From Nereocystis luetkeana (lineage: Eukaryota > Sar > Phaeophyceae > Laminariales > Laminariaceae), in the NCBI GenBank assembly GCA_031213475.1, contig JARUPZ010000017.1, forward strand, positions 6,774,167 through 6,838,166: a stretch of 64,000 nt of DNA, in the 5' to 3' direction. Below the pieces are notes generated by a model. That model saw nothing but the letters and a program-made list of their open reading frames with translations, did not search any database and was not told where the DNA came from. Within the stretch, counting starts at the first letter, position 1, and each line of letters opens with the position of its first letter. The position numbers and the translations under genes were made by a program. This document shows positions 10,896-22,120 of this stretch, piece after piece.

Positions 10896-12134
10896 GTTGC
10901 GAGATAGGGGGTCCCCATAGTTAATATTAAGGGGATCCCATCATATCTTAGGGTGTTGCGAGATAGGGGATCCCCCTAGTTCAGGGATCCCTTTTTTCCT
11001 TCGGGGATCCCATCATATCTTAGGGGATCCCCTCATATCTTAGGGGATCCCCTTGTTTGATATTTCAATATCATCAATGATATGGAAAGATCACCGAACA
11101 TGGTTAGGAGATCCCTTTCAGCCTTAGGGGACCCCCGCCTTGTGCGTGCCAATCGACCATTTGATATAGCGTCTCCATTCGGTTTTTCTCTTCGAGATTA
11201 TCGTCAGCATTATTATTAGGGGATCCCTTAACACTATTTGGGTGGTATTCAATATCATCAATGGATTATTCAAAGATTGTCGAACACGCTTAGGGGATCC
11301 TCAACAGGCTTAGGGTATCCCCACCTTGTGTGTATTGCGTGCGCACCCAACATGTACGAATCGGATGTGACATGGCGTCTCCATTCAGGTTTTTCTTTCA
11401 AGATTGTCGTCGGCATTAAGGGGTCCCTTGACACGATTCGGGTGATATTCCCATAATATCATCATTGATATTGAAAATTATATTGGAATATCAACCACAT
11501 GGTGTTAGGGAATCATGTTGTTGGGGTGTTCTAACCTCAACGCGAGAGAAGATACTCTCCAAGCCTATAAGATTCCCTGAGCTTATTTTGAGGGGTAATA
11601 CCCAGTTTCACGCTGAAGACCATGTAGGTGTAATCCATGAACATGGTGGTAGGGGATGATGTTGGTGTTAGGGGATCATGTTGTTGGAGTGTTATAAACC
11701 CAACCCGAGAAAGGATATTCCCCAAGCCTGTTGGGTATCCCGCAAGCCAATTATTATTAATAGGATCCCTTAAGCCTCTTTTGAGGGCTAGTACCCAGTT
11801 TCACGCTGAATACCATGTAGGTATAATGCTTGAACCCCAAGGCCAATAATAGGGATCCCGTACGACAAAAAAAAAAGTCGTCGATCATTGGGGGATCCCC
11901 AGACTCACAGCGGGCGATTCCCTTAGCCTGTTGGGAATCCCACAAGTAAAAAGTATATCATTAACCGTATCAATAACACTGCGATCCTGATTTCTTGCTG
12001 AATGCCATGTAGATATTACGTTATGCATCTACTACGGGGGGCAAAGTAAATAGGACCTGCGATAAAGACGAAACCCTTTACATTCGCCTAATCTTACCAA
12101 CAACGTTTTGTCCTATTTACTATATACACCCGTA
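10896..12134. repeat. left outer arm with GGGGATCCCC palindromes
   Basis: GGGATCCC or GGGGATCCCC, often preceded by CATATCTTA, occurs again and again here and in the matching right arm (18.3-19.37 kb), more than a dozen times in all. Each is a perfect palindrome, so it reads the same in both arms. Iterated subterminal motifs of this type are where transposases of several DNA-element families bind; that role is inference here. Short frames in the arm are not genes. Confidence 0.7.
12033..12134. mobile_element. short MITE nested in the left arm
   Basis: It begins TACGGGGGGCAAAGTAAATAGGAC and ends, read inverted, TACGGGTGTATATAGTAAATAGGAC, so it has roughly 25-bp terminal repeats bounded by TA. 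The equivalent element stands at the mirror position in the right arm (18310-18431). The TA boundary would suit a mariner/Stowaway-type MITE. Confidence 0.6.
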
Positions 12135-12149
12135 ACAACAGCCAAGGCG

Positions 12150-14170
12150 GAGTGAGGTCCCCTAACGAGCTCCCTGTGTACGGCGACTCTGCCACACGTT
12201 GCTCCCTTCCGTGCCTCTCCGACCACGGCAATAACCAGCCCGCCCGGTCTATTATATCAACAATGATAATCGTGGGTCGTTTGTTAGTGAAAAGCCAGGA
12301 AAACATGAAATTTTCCCTTTCCCCGCACTCGACTGTCCAAGGCCTCCCCGTTTCATTTGCTACCTGCGTCTGTCCTCCCGACCACATGAAAACCAAACGT
12401 GGCCCCTCCCCTTCTTGAACAATGGTAATTTTTGCGGACTTCTACAATGAGAACCTCACCAAATATGTAGGTTAGAGCACCTCACCCGCAGCTCCGACCC
12501 CTGCGTGCTGCCCGTGTCCAGCACATCCGCCACTGACTCCCCGGTTTAGTCTGTACGACCGCAGGAACGAACAACCAACCCACTCCCCCTCCTGGGTAAT
12601 GATAATTTGCTAGTTTACTGTCGCATTATAAGCCAGCCTCATATCTACCAATGGTAGCCTCAAATACTTTACACTCGCCTGTAGGTCCTATTCGCGTCTT
12701 GCCTACCAGACGAACAACCAACCCCCCCCTCTCCTTGATGAACAAGGCTCATTTTTTCAAGAATTGCCGCAATGAAAAACAATCATCATATTGCGACTTC
12801 GAGAGGGTACACCCTCGCCTGACACCTACAAGTTGTCCGCCTCCGGTACCTCGGCCGTCTATTCGCCATTCCTGGCTACCTGAACCTATATTCCTCACTA
12901 CTACAGGACCAACAAACCCACCTGCAGCTGCCAAACTGGTACAATGCGCAATTATACAGAGCTGCCGCAAAGTAAACCCACCTTGACATCTTAGCCTCTG
13001 GTACCCTATCCTCGCCTGACCCCTACGCGCTGTCCGTGTGTAGTACCTCGGCCACTCATAGGGCCCTTTCCCGTCTTCCCGGCCACACAACCACTCAACC
13101 CACACGCCCCCCTTCCTTATCTGTGCTAAGTATTTGCGGTCTAATGAGATTAAAACCAGCATGATATCAGCGTTCGAACACCCCGCCTTGAACGGACACT
13201 ACGAGCTGTCCGTCTCTACTACCGCGGCCGTTCATTCTCCGACATTCATTGCTACCTGCCCCTGTCCTCCAAAAAACAGAAGCAGCAATCACACCCCCTT
13301 TGCCTTCCCCATCACGGCTCAATATTTTACGGATTACTTAAAATTAAAACCCAGAATAGTATTTACGTTTCAATACTCCAGTACCTCGACCCTTTCTTAG
13401 CCATTAATTGCCAACTGCGACTCTCTTTCCTCTCTACAGCAACAGCAAACCCACCCGCTCCCCGATCGTAACAATGAGAATGTGGCGGATCCCGGCAAAG
13501 ACAAGTCAGCCAAATATACTTGTTGGAATAGACCACCCTCGTCGGACCCCTACGACCTGCCCGTTTACTGGATAATTAACCACTCATTGCTCCCCCCTGT
13601 GTCTTCCAGAACACAGGAACAGAGAATCCATCCGCGTTTGTTCCTACAATGGCAATGTTGGGGACTTCAGCAAGAAGAACCAAGCATAAAAAAAAACGAT
13701 CGGTTTACTCCCCCGTCCCCCGACTCCTGACCAGGTGATTTTAACAGGATCATATCTTAGCTTGGAAATCCCCACCCTTGCCCGACCTCTGACGTGCTGC
13801 GCGTTCATAATATGCCCATTGGTCCTTCCCGCGTCTTTCCGGCCACACGAACAACACAACCACCAGCTCCGCTTCCTGAACAGCGCTGATTCTGAGGATT
13901 GCTCAAATGATAACGCCGCGTGATACTTGAGCTGGTATACTCCAAACTCACTCTACTTTTGATGTCGTTCCCGTGTACAATACCTCCGCCATCCATTGGT
14001 CAGTTCCCCGTCTCCACCGAACAACGGAACAACCCGCCCGCCCGCTCCACTTCCTCAACGGGGACCGTATGTTGCCAATAGCGGTATTTTAAACACCGCA
14101 CAATATTTAGGTTCGGATACCCCACCCTTGCCGGACCCCGACGAGCTGCCTGTGTAACTCCGCCATTGCT
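12150..14170. repeat. degenerate satellite, unit about 165-195 bp, about 11 units
   Basis: An anchor of the type GAGCTGYCCGTGTNNAGTACCTCGGCC returns near 12.17, 12.51, 12.84, 13.03, 13.21, 13.56, 13.80, 13.97 and 14.15 kb. Between anchors come a YCCCGTCTTCCCGGCCACA-like segment, a CCCACCCGCTCC segment, an AACAATGATAAT segment and CACCCTCGCCTGACCCC. The same units lie inverted at 17.35-18.30 kb. Frames of 60-137 codons inside the array are side effects of the repeat. Confidence 0.7.
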
Positions 14171-15700
14171 GATAGTGAAAATAAGTTTATATGGATATTG
14201 GTGACTTTGCACCCTGGACATTCCGGACATGTTCTCGTCCTAACTTCGCTTCATACGGACCGTGAGTTTGCACCCCAAGTAAGCAACGCAGGATATCCCG
14301 ATGCTTCGACACGCCTCGGTCCAGGCACCGAACGGGTCCGAGGCAATGACGACAACTCCATCGGACGTCGCTGCTGACCCGCTCGATACTGAATGCCCTC
14401 TAGTGTTGCCACGCTCGGATGTTCATGTCTTGCTCGGGTTCGCCTGCTGGGTTGGTGCAGGGTAACGAGCAAACGGTCATTCACGAACTATCTCTTCTAT
14501 ATTCGAAAGCTGGCACCTATTCCTCGGTTCTGTGCCACGACACAATTTGTGAGGGTTGCAATATAATTCCCGTAGACTAATCACGATATTGCATGAAACC
14601 TAACTCGACGACGCCGATGCATACCCCTTATTCTGCGTATGTCAATGGTCGTCCAGCATAAGTTGGAACGTGGGAGAATAAAATGCTTGCAATACCTCTG
14701 ACATAATTGTCCCAACTTCGATCTTGCTTGTGCGCCATGCATGCGCTCCACGGATCGTCCCCAATCCGGCAAATGCTCGGTCCAATCAGCGAACGAGGAA
14801 AACATATTCCATCCCCCATGTTCTTGAGTGACGGGTCGCGAGGAACCAGCGACATCTATTCTCTTGACGGGACGATGTTGCGCATCAGTGTCAGTCACTC
14901 GTGTACTTCACGTGCAAGGTACCTAATATTAAACTACAGCATCTGCGCAAGCCCAGCAACACATACAGGCGGAACCGAAAGGGGTCACAATCGGGGGGGA
15001 TACAGGTGTACTGATGTTCGGGGTTGGGGGGTGAGGGGTATCTGAGCAAAAACCTTCCTTGAGTAAAGGTCAGACGACTCGGAGTATGTGTTGAAATACC
15101 CACCTCAGGCGACCCCACATGCACCACAACCCCTTCGATAGGCAAGTGAGTCGGTAGGAGGGGGTTGAATCGTTGCGTAGGGGCCTTACCATCTACGATC
15201 CACGCATCTGACTGGGCGGACAGCGCTCCGTCCGATATAGCCTCGAGACGTGTGGAAGAAACCTTTTGTTACCTGTTGGAGTCCTGTGCGTTGCACAGTT
15301 GGGGAGTATCCGCGGATCGGACAGACAGGCGCAGGTTTACTGGAAACGACGCGTGGTGGAATGGGATAATATTTTGGTCTGCGGTTAGGCATGGGACATC
15401 AATCTCGGTTTGAGCGTACTCATCTCCTAAGACGTTTTTACCATATGACGGTTTGTTCATATTTGCCGTCCACAACTGAAAGGTAAAGTTCACTTAAAAT
15501 GTGACGTGCGCGAGGTCTTACGTCTTAGAAACGTACGATGCTATACAACATTCCTTATCTTCATAGGACGTCAACCATATAACCGCCTCATAAACCATGA
15601 GTTATCCGTTTGTTGTACTACAGACATCGCTGCTTAAGCCCTTGGTCTGATCTCCGTTATTTCCACCCCCTCGACGGGAACAACGAAGCTAAAATATATA
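14171..15700. other. unpaired core of the long-arm element, left part
   Basis: Several frames of 70-112 codons overlap on both strands. None has a recognised domain, and no two join convincingly. I see no supportable gene in this stretch. Confidence 0.4.
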
Positions 15701-16480
15701 CTATATGTTAATGTAACCTGCCTGAATTTCCTCTTTAGCCGTCTCGAGCATCTTAGACATGAGTTCCTTACGACCGGTCCCGTCGCCGTCGTCGCCCTCC
15801 AGACGTTGAAGAGGGTCGTTCACAATTATGATGCGCGTGTTGACGAAAAGAAAACACTGCCGTGATTCCCTCAGCTCTTGTACACACTCCCTCAAGCGCT
15901 CTGGGCCTGGTGACTCGGCGATACCCCACACTAATGCAAATAATCCTCTGCCAGCCGTACTATGTGCAACGGCGTCGGTGATCGACTTTTGCGTCCATCG
16001 TATCCACCAGTGCGTACGTCCGGTGATCCGGGAAATGTCGCTTCTTCGGGATCGGCGCATTTTCGCTTCTCTTGGATTCCTGGAGCGCTTCCGCACTATC
16101 GCCGAATAAAGAAGGGACTCCTGCGGGTCTTTCTCCCGCACACGACACAGCCGTGTTAAGCGAATAGGTGGTGTTCTCGATGTTCCGTTCATCCTGTTCA
16201 ATCGGCGCGTGATGTGTAGAAACTAAGGTTGCCGGAAATGCTCGTCTCCTCATCTGCATTTTCGGGTTTTTACACAACCCGGCACAGACTGCGAGCTGTT
16301 TGTTTGCCTCCTTCTCAGAGGTTCGTGTGGCAGAACCCCACAGACCGTTTCCGAAGGGCGAGCGGTAGCAACTCCTGGACCTTTTCGGGGGCAATGTCAC
16401 GGTGTCCATCATTGTTGATGGTGAAGGCGTCCCATTCCTCCATTAATGAGCCAAAGCAAGCAGTGATGTGTTTTTCCGAT
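15701..16480 (-). pseudogene. degenerate coding-like remnant inside the long-arm element
   Basis: Reading the minus strand, three adjoining frames look protein-like one after another. First is a segment with EEWDAFTINNDGHRDIAPEK (about 16.48-16.32 kb), then the frame at 16412-15960, then the frame at 16201-15701. The last contains RECVQELRESRQCFLFVNTR and ends KEEIQAGYINI. The switch between frames suggests one ancestral gene with frameshifts. I do not recognise the protein: no DDE/D triad, zinc knuckle or helicase motif is evident. Its central position makes a former transposition protein the obvious guess, but that is inference from place alone. Confidence 0.35.
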
Positions 16481-16884
16481 CTGTCGCAAAGACGATTGTC
16501 AGCCGTTTAATATACATTCCGTATTGTACCACTGGTACTTCTCTGATGTGATTTCACTTCGTCCCCAACGAAGACAATCTGTAGGGGTGAGGTTCGAAGG
16601 AGCCTGTTATCTAACCAGCGCGCAACCCCATCGCTTCACCACCGTATGTCAAGAAATAGGTTCACGGGGTGTGTGTAAGTTCTGCCTATCCCCTGTCGTT
16701 TTTGTGGGCTATCGATGGGAATCGGGTGCGATGGCGGTTAATTCACTGAGGATACGAGCACCTTTTCATATTTCGACTCCTCTTGTTATCGTGTCCTGTT
16801 TGTTTTTTTTTTCCTCGTATCTTTCTTGTCGTGAGGACTTAACCTTCACTTCTAAAAAGCGAAAACCTTTTTTGTTTTGTTCGC

Positions 16885-17170
16885 AATGTTCAGGGCTTTT
16901 CGCGGGTCGTGACCCGACCCGCCGGTAGGGTGAGAGGGGGTTTCAAAATGTCGCGGGTCCGGTCGGGTGGGGACGTGTCAACCTCTTTCAAAATGTCGCG
17001 GGTCGGGTCGGGTCGAGGCAGCATGTCAACCTCTTCCAAAATGTCCCGGGTCGGGTCGGGTCGGTTCAAAGGATTTCGAAATCTCGCGGGTCTGTTCGGG
17101 TTGGGCAGGATGTGTTGAAAATGTCACGGGACGGGTCCGGTTATTGACCGGTGAAATACAGGTCATTCCC
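16885..17170. repeat. degenerate GGGTC-rich tandem repeat
   Basis: AAAATGTCGCGGGTCGGGTC recurs at about 60-bp spacing with a CAACCTCTTTC spacer, then decays toward 17.17 kb. It produces repeated FKMSRVGSGR-like strings in one frame. One strand is G-rich with runs of GGGTCGGGTCGGGT. This marks the boundary between the unpaired core and the right satellite. Confidence 0.7.
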
Positions 17171-17349
17171 GGGTCAGGTCATCATGACCCGCGTTATTGT
17201 TCCGGCTGCCCCCCCTCGTCCGACTCGCGGGCCTGGCCAACGGATCAGTGTTTATTTATCACGTGTGCATGTACCTACCGGATGGCCGCCTTTGTGACCG
17301 GCGGGTCCGACATTGCACACCGAAAACAAATCACAGTTTCCTGACCAAA

Positions 17350-18300
17350 GGCTTCGAGCGTGGAGATACCGGCGCAGGGCGCAATGCCGGATGTACTGGA
17401 CACGGCCAGCGCGTAGGGGCGTGAGTGGGTGGGGTAGTACTACCTAATTACTGTGACGAGTTTTCCTAGCAGCGTTAAGCACAGTTAGCATTGTATGACA
17501 AGAAAAGTGGGCGTGTTTCAACGATGATCGGGAAGACAGACGCATTGAGCTGTGTACTCCGGATTGTTTGAACAACGACCAACTACGTGTGGGGGTCGGG
17601 CGAGGGCGGGGTATACCAGCGAAGATCTTATCCTAGATGTTCTATTCATCCATACCCAAAATTAGCATTGCTGACGAAGGGGAGCGGGCGGGTTGGTTAT
17701 TGCCGTGGTCAGGGTGTCACGGAAGAAACAATAGAGGATGAAGTGCACACTGGCTGGACCTAGAGGTCGTTCGCTGGTGGGATGTGTCGACCTGAATGTT
17801 TTTTGGTAGCATTCAGGAAAATTACCGCAGTTCAGGAAGGGGAGTGGACGGGTGTGTTTTACGTGTGGCCAGGAAACCAGGCTCAAGTAGGAATAAACAG
17901 CATATTTTCGGACACAGGCAACGCCAAGGATTCGGACGCGGGCGGGGTATTCCAACCTATGTATTGTGATGGGTTCCCTTAGCAGCGATCCACGAAATGA
18001 GCATACAGGGCGGAGTAGGGGAATGGGTTTTCTTGCTGTTTCTGTATTTAGGAGGACAGACGCAGGTCGCAATGAAACGGGGAGGCCTTGGACCTCATAC
18101 CCCGTAGGAGTCTGTCGAGGGTGGGGTAAGGGTAAACTACATGGTTTCCTGGCTTTTCACTAAAACACGACCCACTATTATCATTGTTGAGGAAGGGGAG
18201 CGGGCGGGTTGGATTTTGCCGTGGTCGGGGAGGCACGGGAGGGAGCCACGAGTGCCGAAGCTACTGTACACAGGGAGCTCGTTAGGGGACCTCCCCCCGC
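17350..18300. repeat. right-arm satellite, inverted relative to 12.15-14.17 kb
   Basis: About five to six units of the same ~175-bp satellite lie in reverse orientation. GGGGAGCGGGCGGGTTG is the inverse of the left CCCGCCCGCTCC segment, and GGGCGAGGGCGGGGTAT is the inverse of the CCTCGCC segment. The array is shorter than on the left, so the two arms have lost or gained units independently. Confidence 0.65.
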
Positions 18301-18309
18301 CTTGGCCGT

Positions 18310-18431
18310 TACGGGGGACCATAGTAAATTGGACTAAACGTTGTCGGTAAGACCAAACGTTGTCGGGAAGATTTAGGCGAATGCACAGGTTTTTGTTTTT
18401 ATCGTAGGTCCTATTTACTTCGTCCCCCGTA
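18310..18431. mobile_element. short MITE nested in the right arm
   Basis: It starts TACGGGGGACCATAGTAAATT and ends TACTTCGTCCCCCGTA. It is the mirror partner of 12033-12134, with an additional internal repeat of an AAACGTTGTCGG segment. Its presence at the same place in both arms shows that the arms share it by descent or by conversion. Confidence 0.6.
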
Positions 18432-19365
18432 GTAGATGCATAACGTAATATCTACTTGGTTTTCCGCATGAAATTACGATTGCGGTTTTACTGATACCGT
18501 AAAGAAGATCCTATTTTCCTTGTGGGATTCCCAACAGGCTAAGGGGATCGCCCGCTGTGAGTGAGGGGATCTCTCAATGACCGGCTATATTATTGGTCCT
18601 ACGGGATCCCTATTTGACGTAGAGTTCAGGGATTATACCTACATGGCATTCAGCATGAAATTTGGTACAAGTCTTCACAAGAGGCGTAGGGGATCCTATT
18701 GGCTTGCGGGACCCCCAACAGGCCTGGGGAATATCCTCTCTCGCGTTGAGTTTACAACACTCCAACAGCATCATCCCCTATCACCATGTGGTAAATATTC
18801 AATTTTCATTTTCAATATCACTGATGATATTGGAATATCACCCGAATTGTGTTAGGGGATCCCCTAATGCCGACGATAATCTTGAAAGAAAAATATGAAT
18901 GGAGACGCCATGTCATCTACGACTCGTACATGTTGGGTGCGCACGCAATACACACAAGGCGGGGATCCCCTAAGCCTGTTGAGGATCTTCTCAGCGTGTT
19001 CGGTTATCTTTGAATAATTCGTTGAAAAATATTGAATATCACACAGATTGTGTTAAGGGATCCCCCAATAATGCCGACGATAATCTCGAACAACCTAACT
19101 GTATGGAAACGCTATATCAGATTGCCGATTGCCACGCACAAGGTGTGGACCCCTTGAGGCTGATGGTGATCTCCTAAGCATGTTCGGTGATCTTTCCATA
19201 TCATTGATGATATTGGAATATCAAACAAGGGGATCCCCTACGGTTCGTAGGGATCCCCTAAGATATGATTGGACCCCCGAAGATATGAGGGGATCCCCTA
19301 AGATATGATGGGATCCCCTAAAGCAAAATGGCTCCCCAAACTAGGGGGATCCCCTATCTCGCAAC

Positions 19366-20390
19366 AGGGGGGTGGACTGGGGTCATGATGCAACACATAT
19401 GCCCGACTTAAGCATCGCTTCTTATCCACGTTTGCTTGCTTCAAATTCAGCGCTCCCTCCCTTCTGATATCGCCTGGGGTCTACGTAGGAATACGCTATT
19501 TTCACGAGGTAGCGGCAAGATTCTGAACATGCAATAGGTTCTCGGAAACCCCTGACTCGATTTCCAACATATGGTTTCCGGAACATGACACACGACTTTC
19601 TACTGCAAACATAAATGGAACTGCGCTTCGCGCGACCTTGAGCGGGTGTGTGAAAATTCGAAAAAAGTACTGGCATAACAATCTTACTTGTAAAACCCCT
19701 TGCTCTGACATCAATTCCTTTGATTGGCGTAACACCGACGTGCGCCAGCCCGGCAGTCAGTATGTTCTTGAGAGCTCGGCCATGGGTCAAAGAAAACAAT
19801 CATATCCGATTACGAGGTATCTCTCCGCCGTCTTTTGTTACGAACCAAATACCATCAGGCCCCAGGTTAGCCAAAACGGGCTACCCTGCCACGCAAAGCC
19901 TCTCGTCAACACTTGACCGCTGATCACGCGACCGGCACGCGAAGGTTCTCCCTATCGTATTCGAATGAGTGTTTCGCGCGATTTGCATTTCGTCGTCAAA
20001 GCATACATACGCACACACATATATACTGGGACCACGGAAGGGAAAAAAATAAAATAGGGGTATATCTACCCCACTTTGATATAGAACGGGGGGTGGGGGG
20101 GGAGGGGGGGGTGTAAAGAAACCATTCCCGCAGGAAGTGCCCGCGCGTCCCCTGTACCTGTCTAGAATCCGGTTTTGACCCACTGGCAAGGCGCCCAAAA
20201 CCAATGCACAGCGCGCACAACTTTTTATAATATTTGGTGTGGCGAGTTTTGAGGCTGACAGCACCGTGGCGAAGGAGAGTGCACAAACTTCCCCTCTTTT
20301 GAGTACAATCAGGGCCAACGGTGTGACGCCACAGACCTGTTACATTGATGAATTACACCTGTTTTTACGCCCCTTCCCCCCCTCGCTCGG
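19366..20390. other. non-coding spacer
   Basis: Minus-strand frames of 125 (19422-19799) and 145 codons (19881-20318) have no recognised domain, and the second is stretched by a G/C homopolymer-rich patch at 20088-20112. A CACACATATATA microsatellite-like patch lies near 20.01-20.03 kb. No gene can be supported. Confidence 0.4.
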
Positions 20391-20394
20391 GAGA

Positions 20395-20640
20395 TCCGTG
20401 GTCAATTGTCAAATGACTGAGACAAGCAACAAATGAGTACCCCCCTGAACACGTGCTTCGCGTTAAGCTCCATCGTGAATCTACCCCGGCAGTCCCCCGT
20501 GAGGTCATCAATGTATGTTCTAAGAGTGACGCGCTGTGCACGGGGGCAAATGTGAAAGGCTCCGTGCAGCCCGAGCTTGCGATGACGCGATGTTGAAGAA
20601 AAAACAAAACTATCGTCTCTCGACACGGAAATATAACAGA
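20395..20640 (-). other. unrecognised coding-like segment P, left copy
   Basis: On the minus strand this segment matches 25480-25800 on the plus strand. Shared protein-level strings in one frame are GCTEPFTF, RAQRV.LR.YI, C.GRFT.EL.AKH and LICCL. The two copies differ by a 7-base indel near the start of the block, but downstream most differences in this frame are third-base or conservative. That hints at past coding. I do not recognise the product. The best local frame is 20402-20737 (111 codons). Confidence 0.35.
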
Positions 20641-20989
20641 CATAGGCCGTCCCTGGTTTGGAATCATCTATCATCCTATTACAAATCCGTGGAACGTTCT
20701 GAGGGGTCCCATTCCAAAGAACAGAAAATCGCAGCATTTTCCCTACGTCTTTTCAGACCATCCCTTCATTTGTTCTTCATAGGTGAGATCTTCACGGACG
20801 TTTCGGTGCCACCCCTGCCCTGCCCCTTCACGGTGGCGGAGCCTCGAAACATAGGTAGTTGTCTCGAATAGAGATCCTCACGTGAGGAGGCCGACGCAAT
20901 GAAGGGGCTACCCCTACTACAGCACGCTGAAAAACAATATAAAACAAAGTGCTCACTAATCCATCGTTTCGCAACGCTATAAAAAAAAA

Positions 20990-21181
20990 GAAGTGCGTGT
21001 TGAATCACCCTTCAATCGTGGTGATAACTGTTCCCCACAACAACTAAAACAAAACAACGTTCCGCACGCTGTTGCCTGCTCTGTAACGTTTTACTGTTCA
21101 GTACAAATGAGCTTTGACATGTGCACAGAGCACTACCGTTAACTTCAATCTTCGCGAGACTGCCAAAATCGACCGCGCACG
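20990..21181 (+). promoter_or_regulatory. conserved 5' leader of the left GDPHM gene copy
   Basis: From about 21003 the sequence matches, inverted, the region just upstream of the right copy (about 27874-28013). Shared blocks include ATCACCCTTCAATCG.GGTGATAACTGTT, CCCACA.CA.C and CATGT.CACAGAGCAC. It is not open in a common frame in both copies, so it is probably untranslated leader, promoter or intron. Confidence 0.45.
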
Positions 21182-22120
21182 TTGCTTTATTGTTTCGCAC
21201 GCCCCATGTTTCGGTTCATGCGCCACACAGCAGATAACGGTGACGTGACTGGAGACCCGCACATGTCCGGCCTGAGAGGCCAGCACACCGAATGGTCAGG
21301 CAAAAAACGGTGGCTGGTACAGTCTGATCAAGAACGACGACAGCCAACTGCACATAAACGTCCGCGTGACTGCGCCCCTAGCCGCGGAATTTCTCGACAG
21401 GCAGCTTGTGACAGGGTTGTCCGTTGTATCGGGCGGACACTCGCTCGTGACCCCTACACGGTTGAGACGGCAGGCTGTCTTGATGGAATCGCACCCTGGC
21501 TCGCGGACGGAGCTCTACGGGTCACCTCTGACGGGAGCGAAGACATCGATCTCACACACCCTAGGGACAACAAAATCATCCACTCTGGGGGCATGGTGTT
21601 ATCCGCGACGAACCTGCCTGCAGAGTGCACAAAGTTCGGAGGGGACAAGATCTGGGCGGAAACATTCACCAACATGCAAGCGGCTCACCGCGTCCTGGAC
21701 GTCGACGAGAGCTTCGAGGAGTGGGTGTTGGACTCAAACACCCTAGCAGCGCCGGAGTGGTGCGCCAAGTACATATCAGAGTGTGGTCTCGAACAGGTCC
21801 AATCCACGTTTGTAACATTCAAGATCCAAACGTCTGCCGTGACGCTACGCCTAAATGAAGGGACTAACTACCAAGGAGGTGGCGACACTGACTGGGACGG
21901 GCGTCTGCTTCCCGATATCGAGTTCTGGCAAATGGATGTAGGCCTGGTCAACCTTCACCTCGGAGACGCCCTGACCGGTATTCTCGGAGAAATGTCGCGG
22001 CCCGTACTGAACGAAAATGGCGTCGAGATCATGGAAGGACCCAGGGTGATTCGTGGTAACGTGGAAGACTACCGCCTAGCGGGGCCTCTTGACCGGAGCT
22101 TCGCCCAGCCCTCCTCTTAG
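21182..22120 (+). pseudogene. GDPHM-motif (VWD-like/root-cap-like) secreted-type protein, left paralogue with a frame-shifted segment
   Basis: The 312-codon frame opens with TGDPHMSGLRGQHTEWSG, the start of a von Willebrand factor D-like or root-cap-like domain. It then loses similarity to its right-hand paralogue between about 21305 and 21455. In that interval a different frame (21366-21746) carries the matching TAPLAAEFLDRQLVTGLSVV. The original frame resumes at TVETAGCLDGIAP and runs on through AECTKFGGDKIWAETF, STFVTFKIQTSAVTLRLN and DWDGRLLPDIEFWQMDVGL to GNVEDYRLAGPLDRSFAQ. One extra base near 21305 and a 13-base loss near 21450 together explain this. The result is about 50 altered residues in an otherwise full-length frame. 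It is either a recent pseudogene or a tolerated variant. An upstream exon with a signal peptide is expected but not identified. Confidence 0.6.

Larger units (their letters stand above)
10896..19365. mobile_element. 8.5-kb element with very long inverted arms
   Basis: The left end reads GTTGCGAGATAGGGGGTCC (a second tip copy starts at 10955). The right end is its inverse, GGGATCCCCTATCTCGCAAC, ending at 19365. The left arm can be followed against the right arm almost continuously. Shared segments include TATTGCGTGCGCACCCAAC, the GGCGTCTCCATTCA segment, and the ATGCCATGTAG..ATTACG segment. The pairing runs through the unique outer arm (about 10.9-12.1 versus 18.3-19.37 kb) and on into a satellite-like part (12.15-14.17 versus 17.35-18.3 kb). 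The middle (14.2-17.3 kb) is not paired. I saw no convincing target-site duplication. Long arms with internal repeats resemble foldback-type DNA transposons; the superfamily is undetermined because no transposase was recognised. Confidence 0.75.

Noticed and set aside
12094-12396. 100-codon frame in the left arm and similar frames in the satellite
   Set aside because: These frames lie in inverted-arm and satellite repeats and are not kept between units or between arms.
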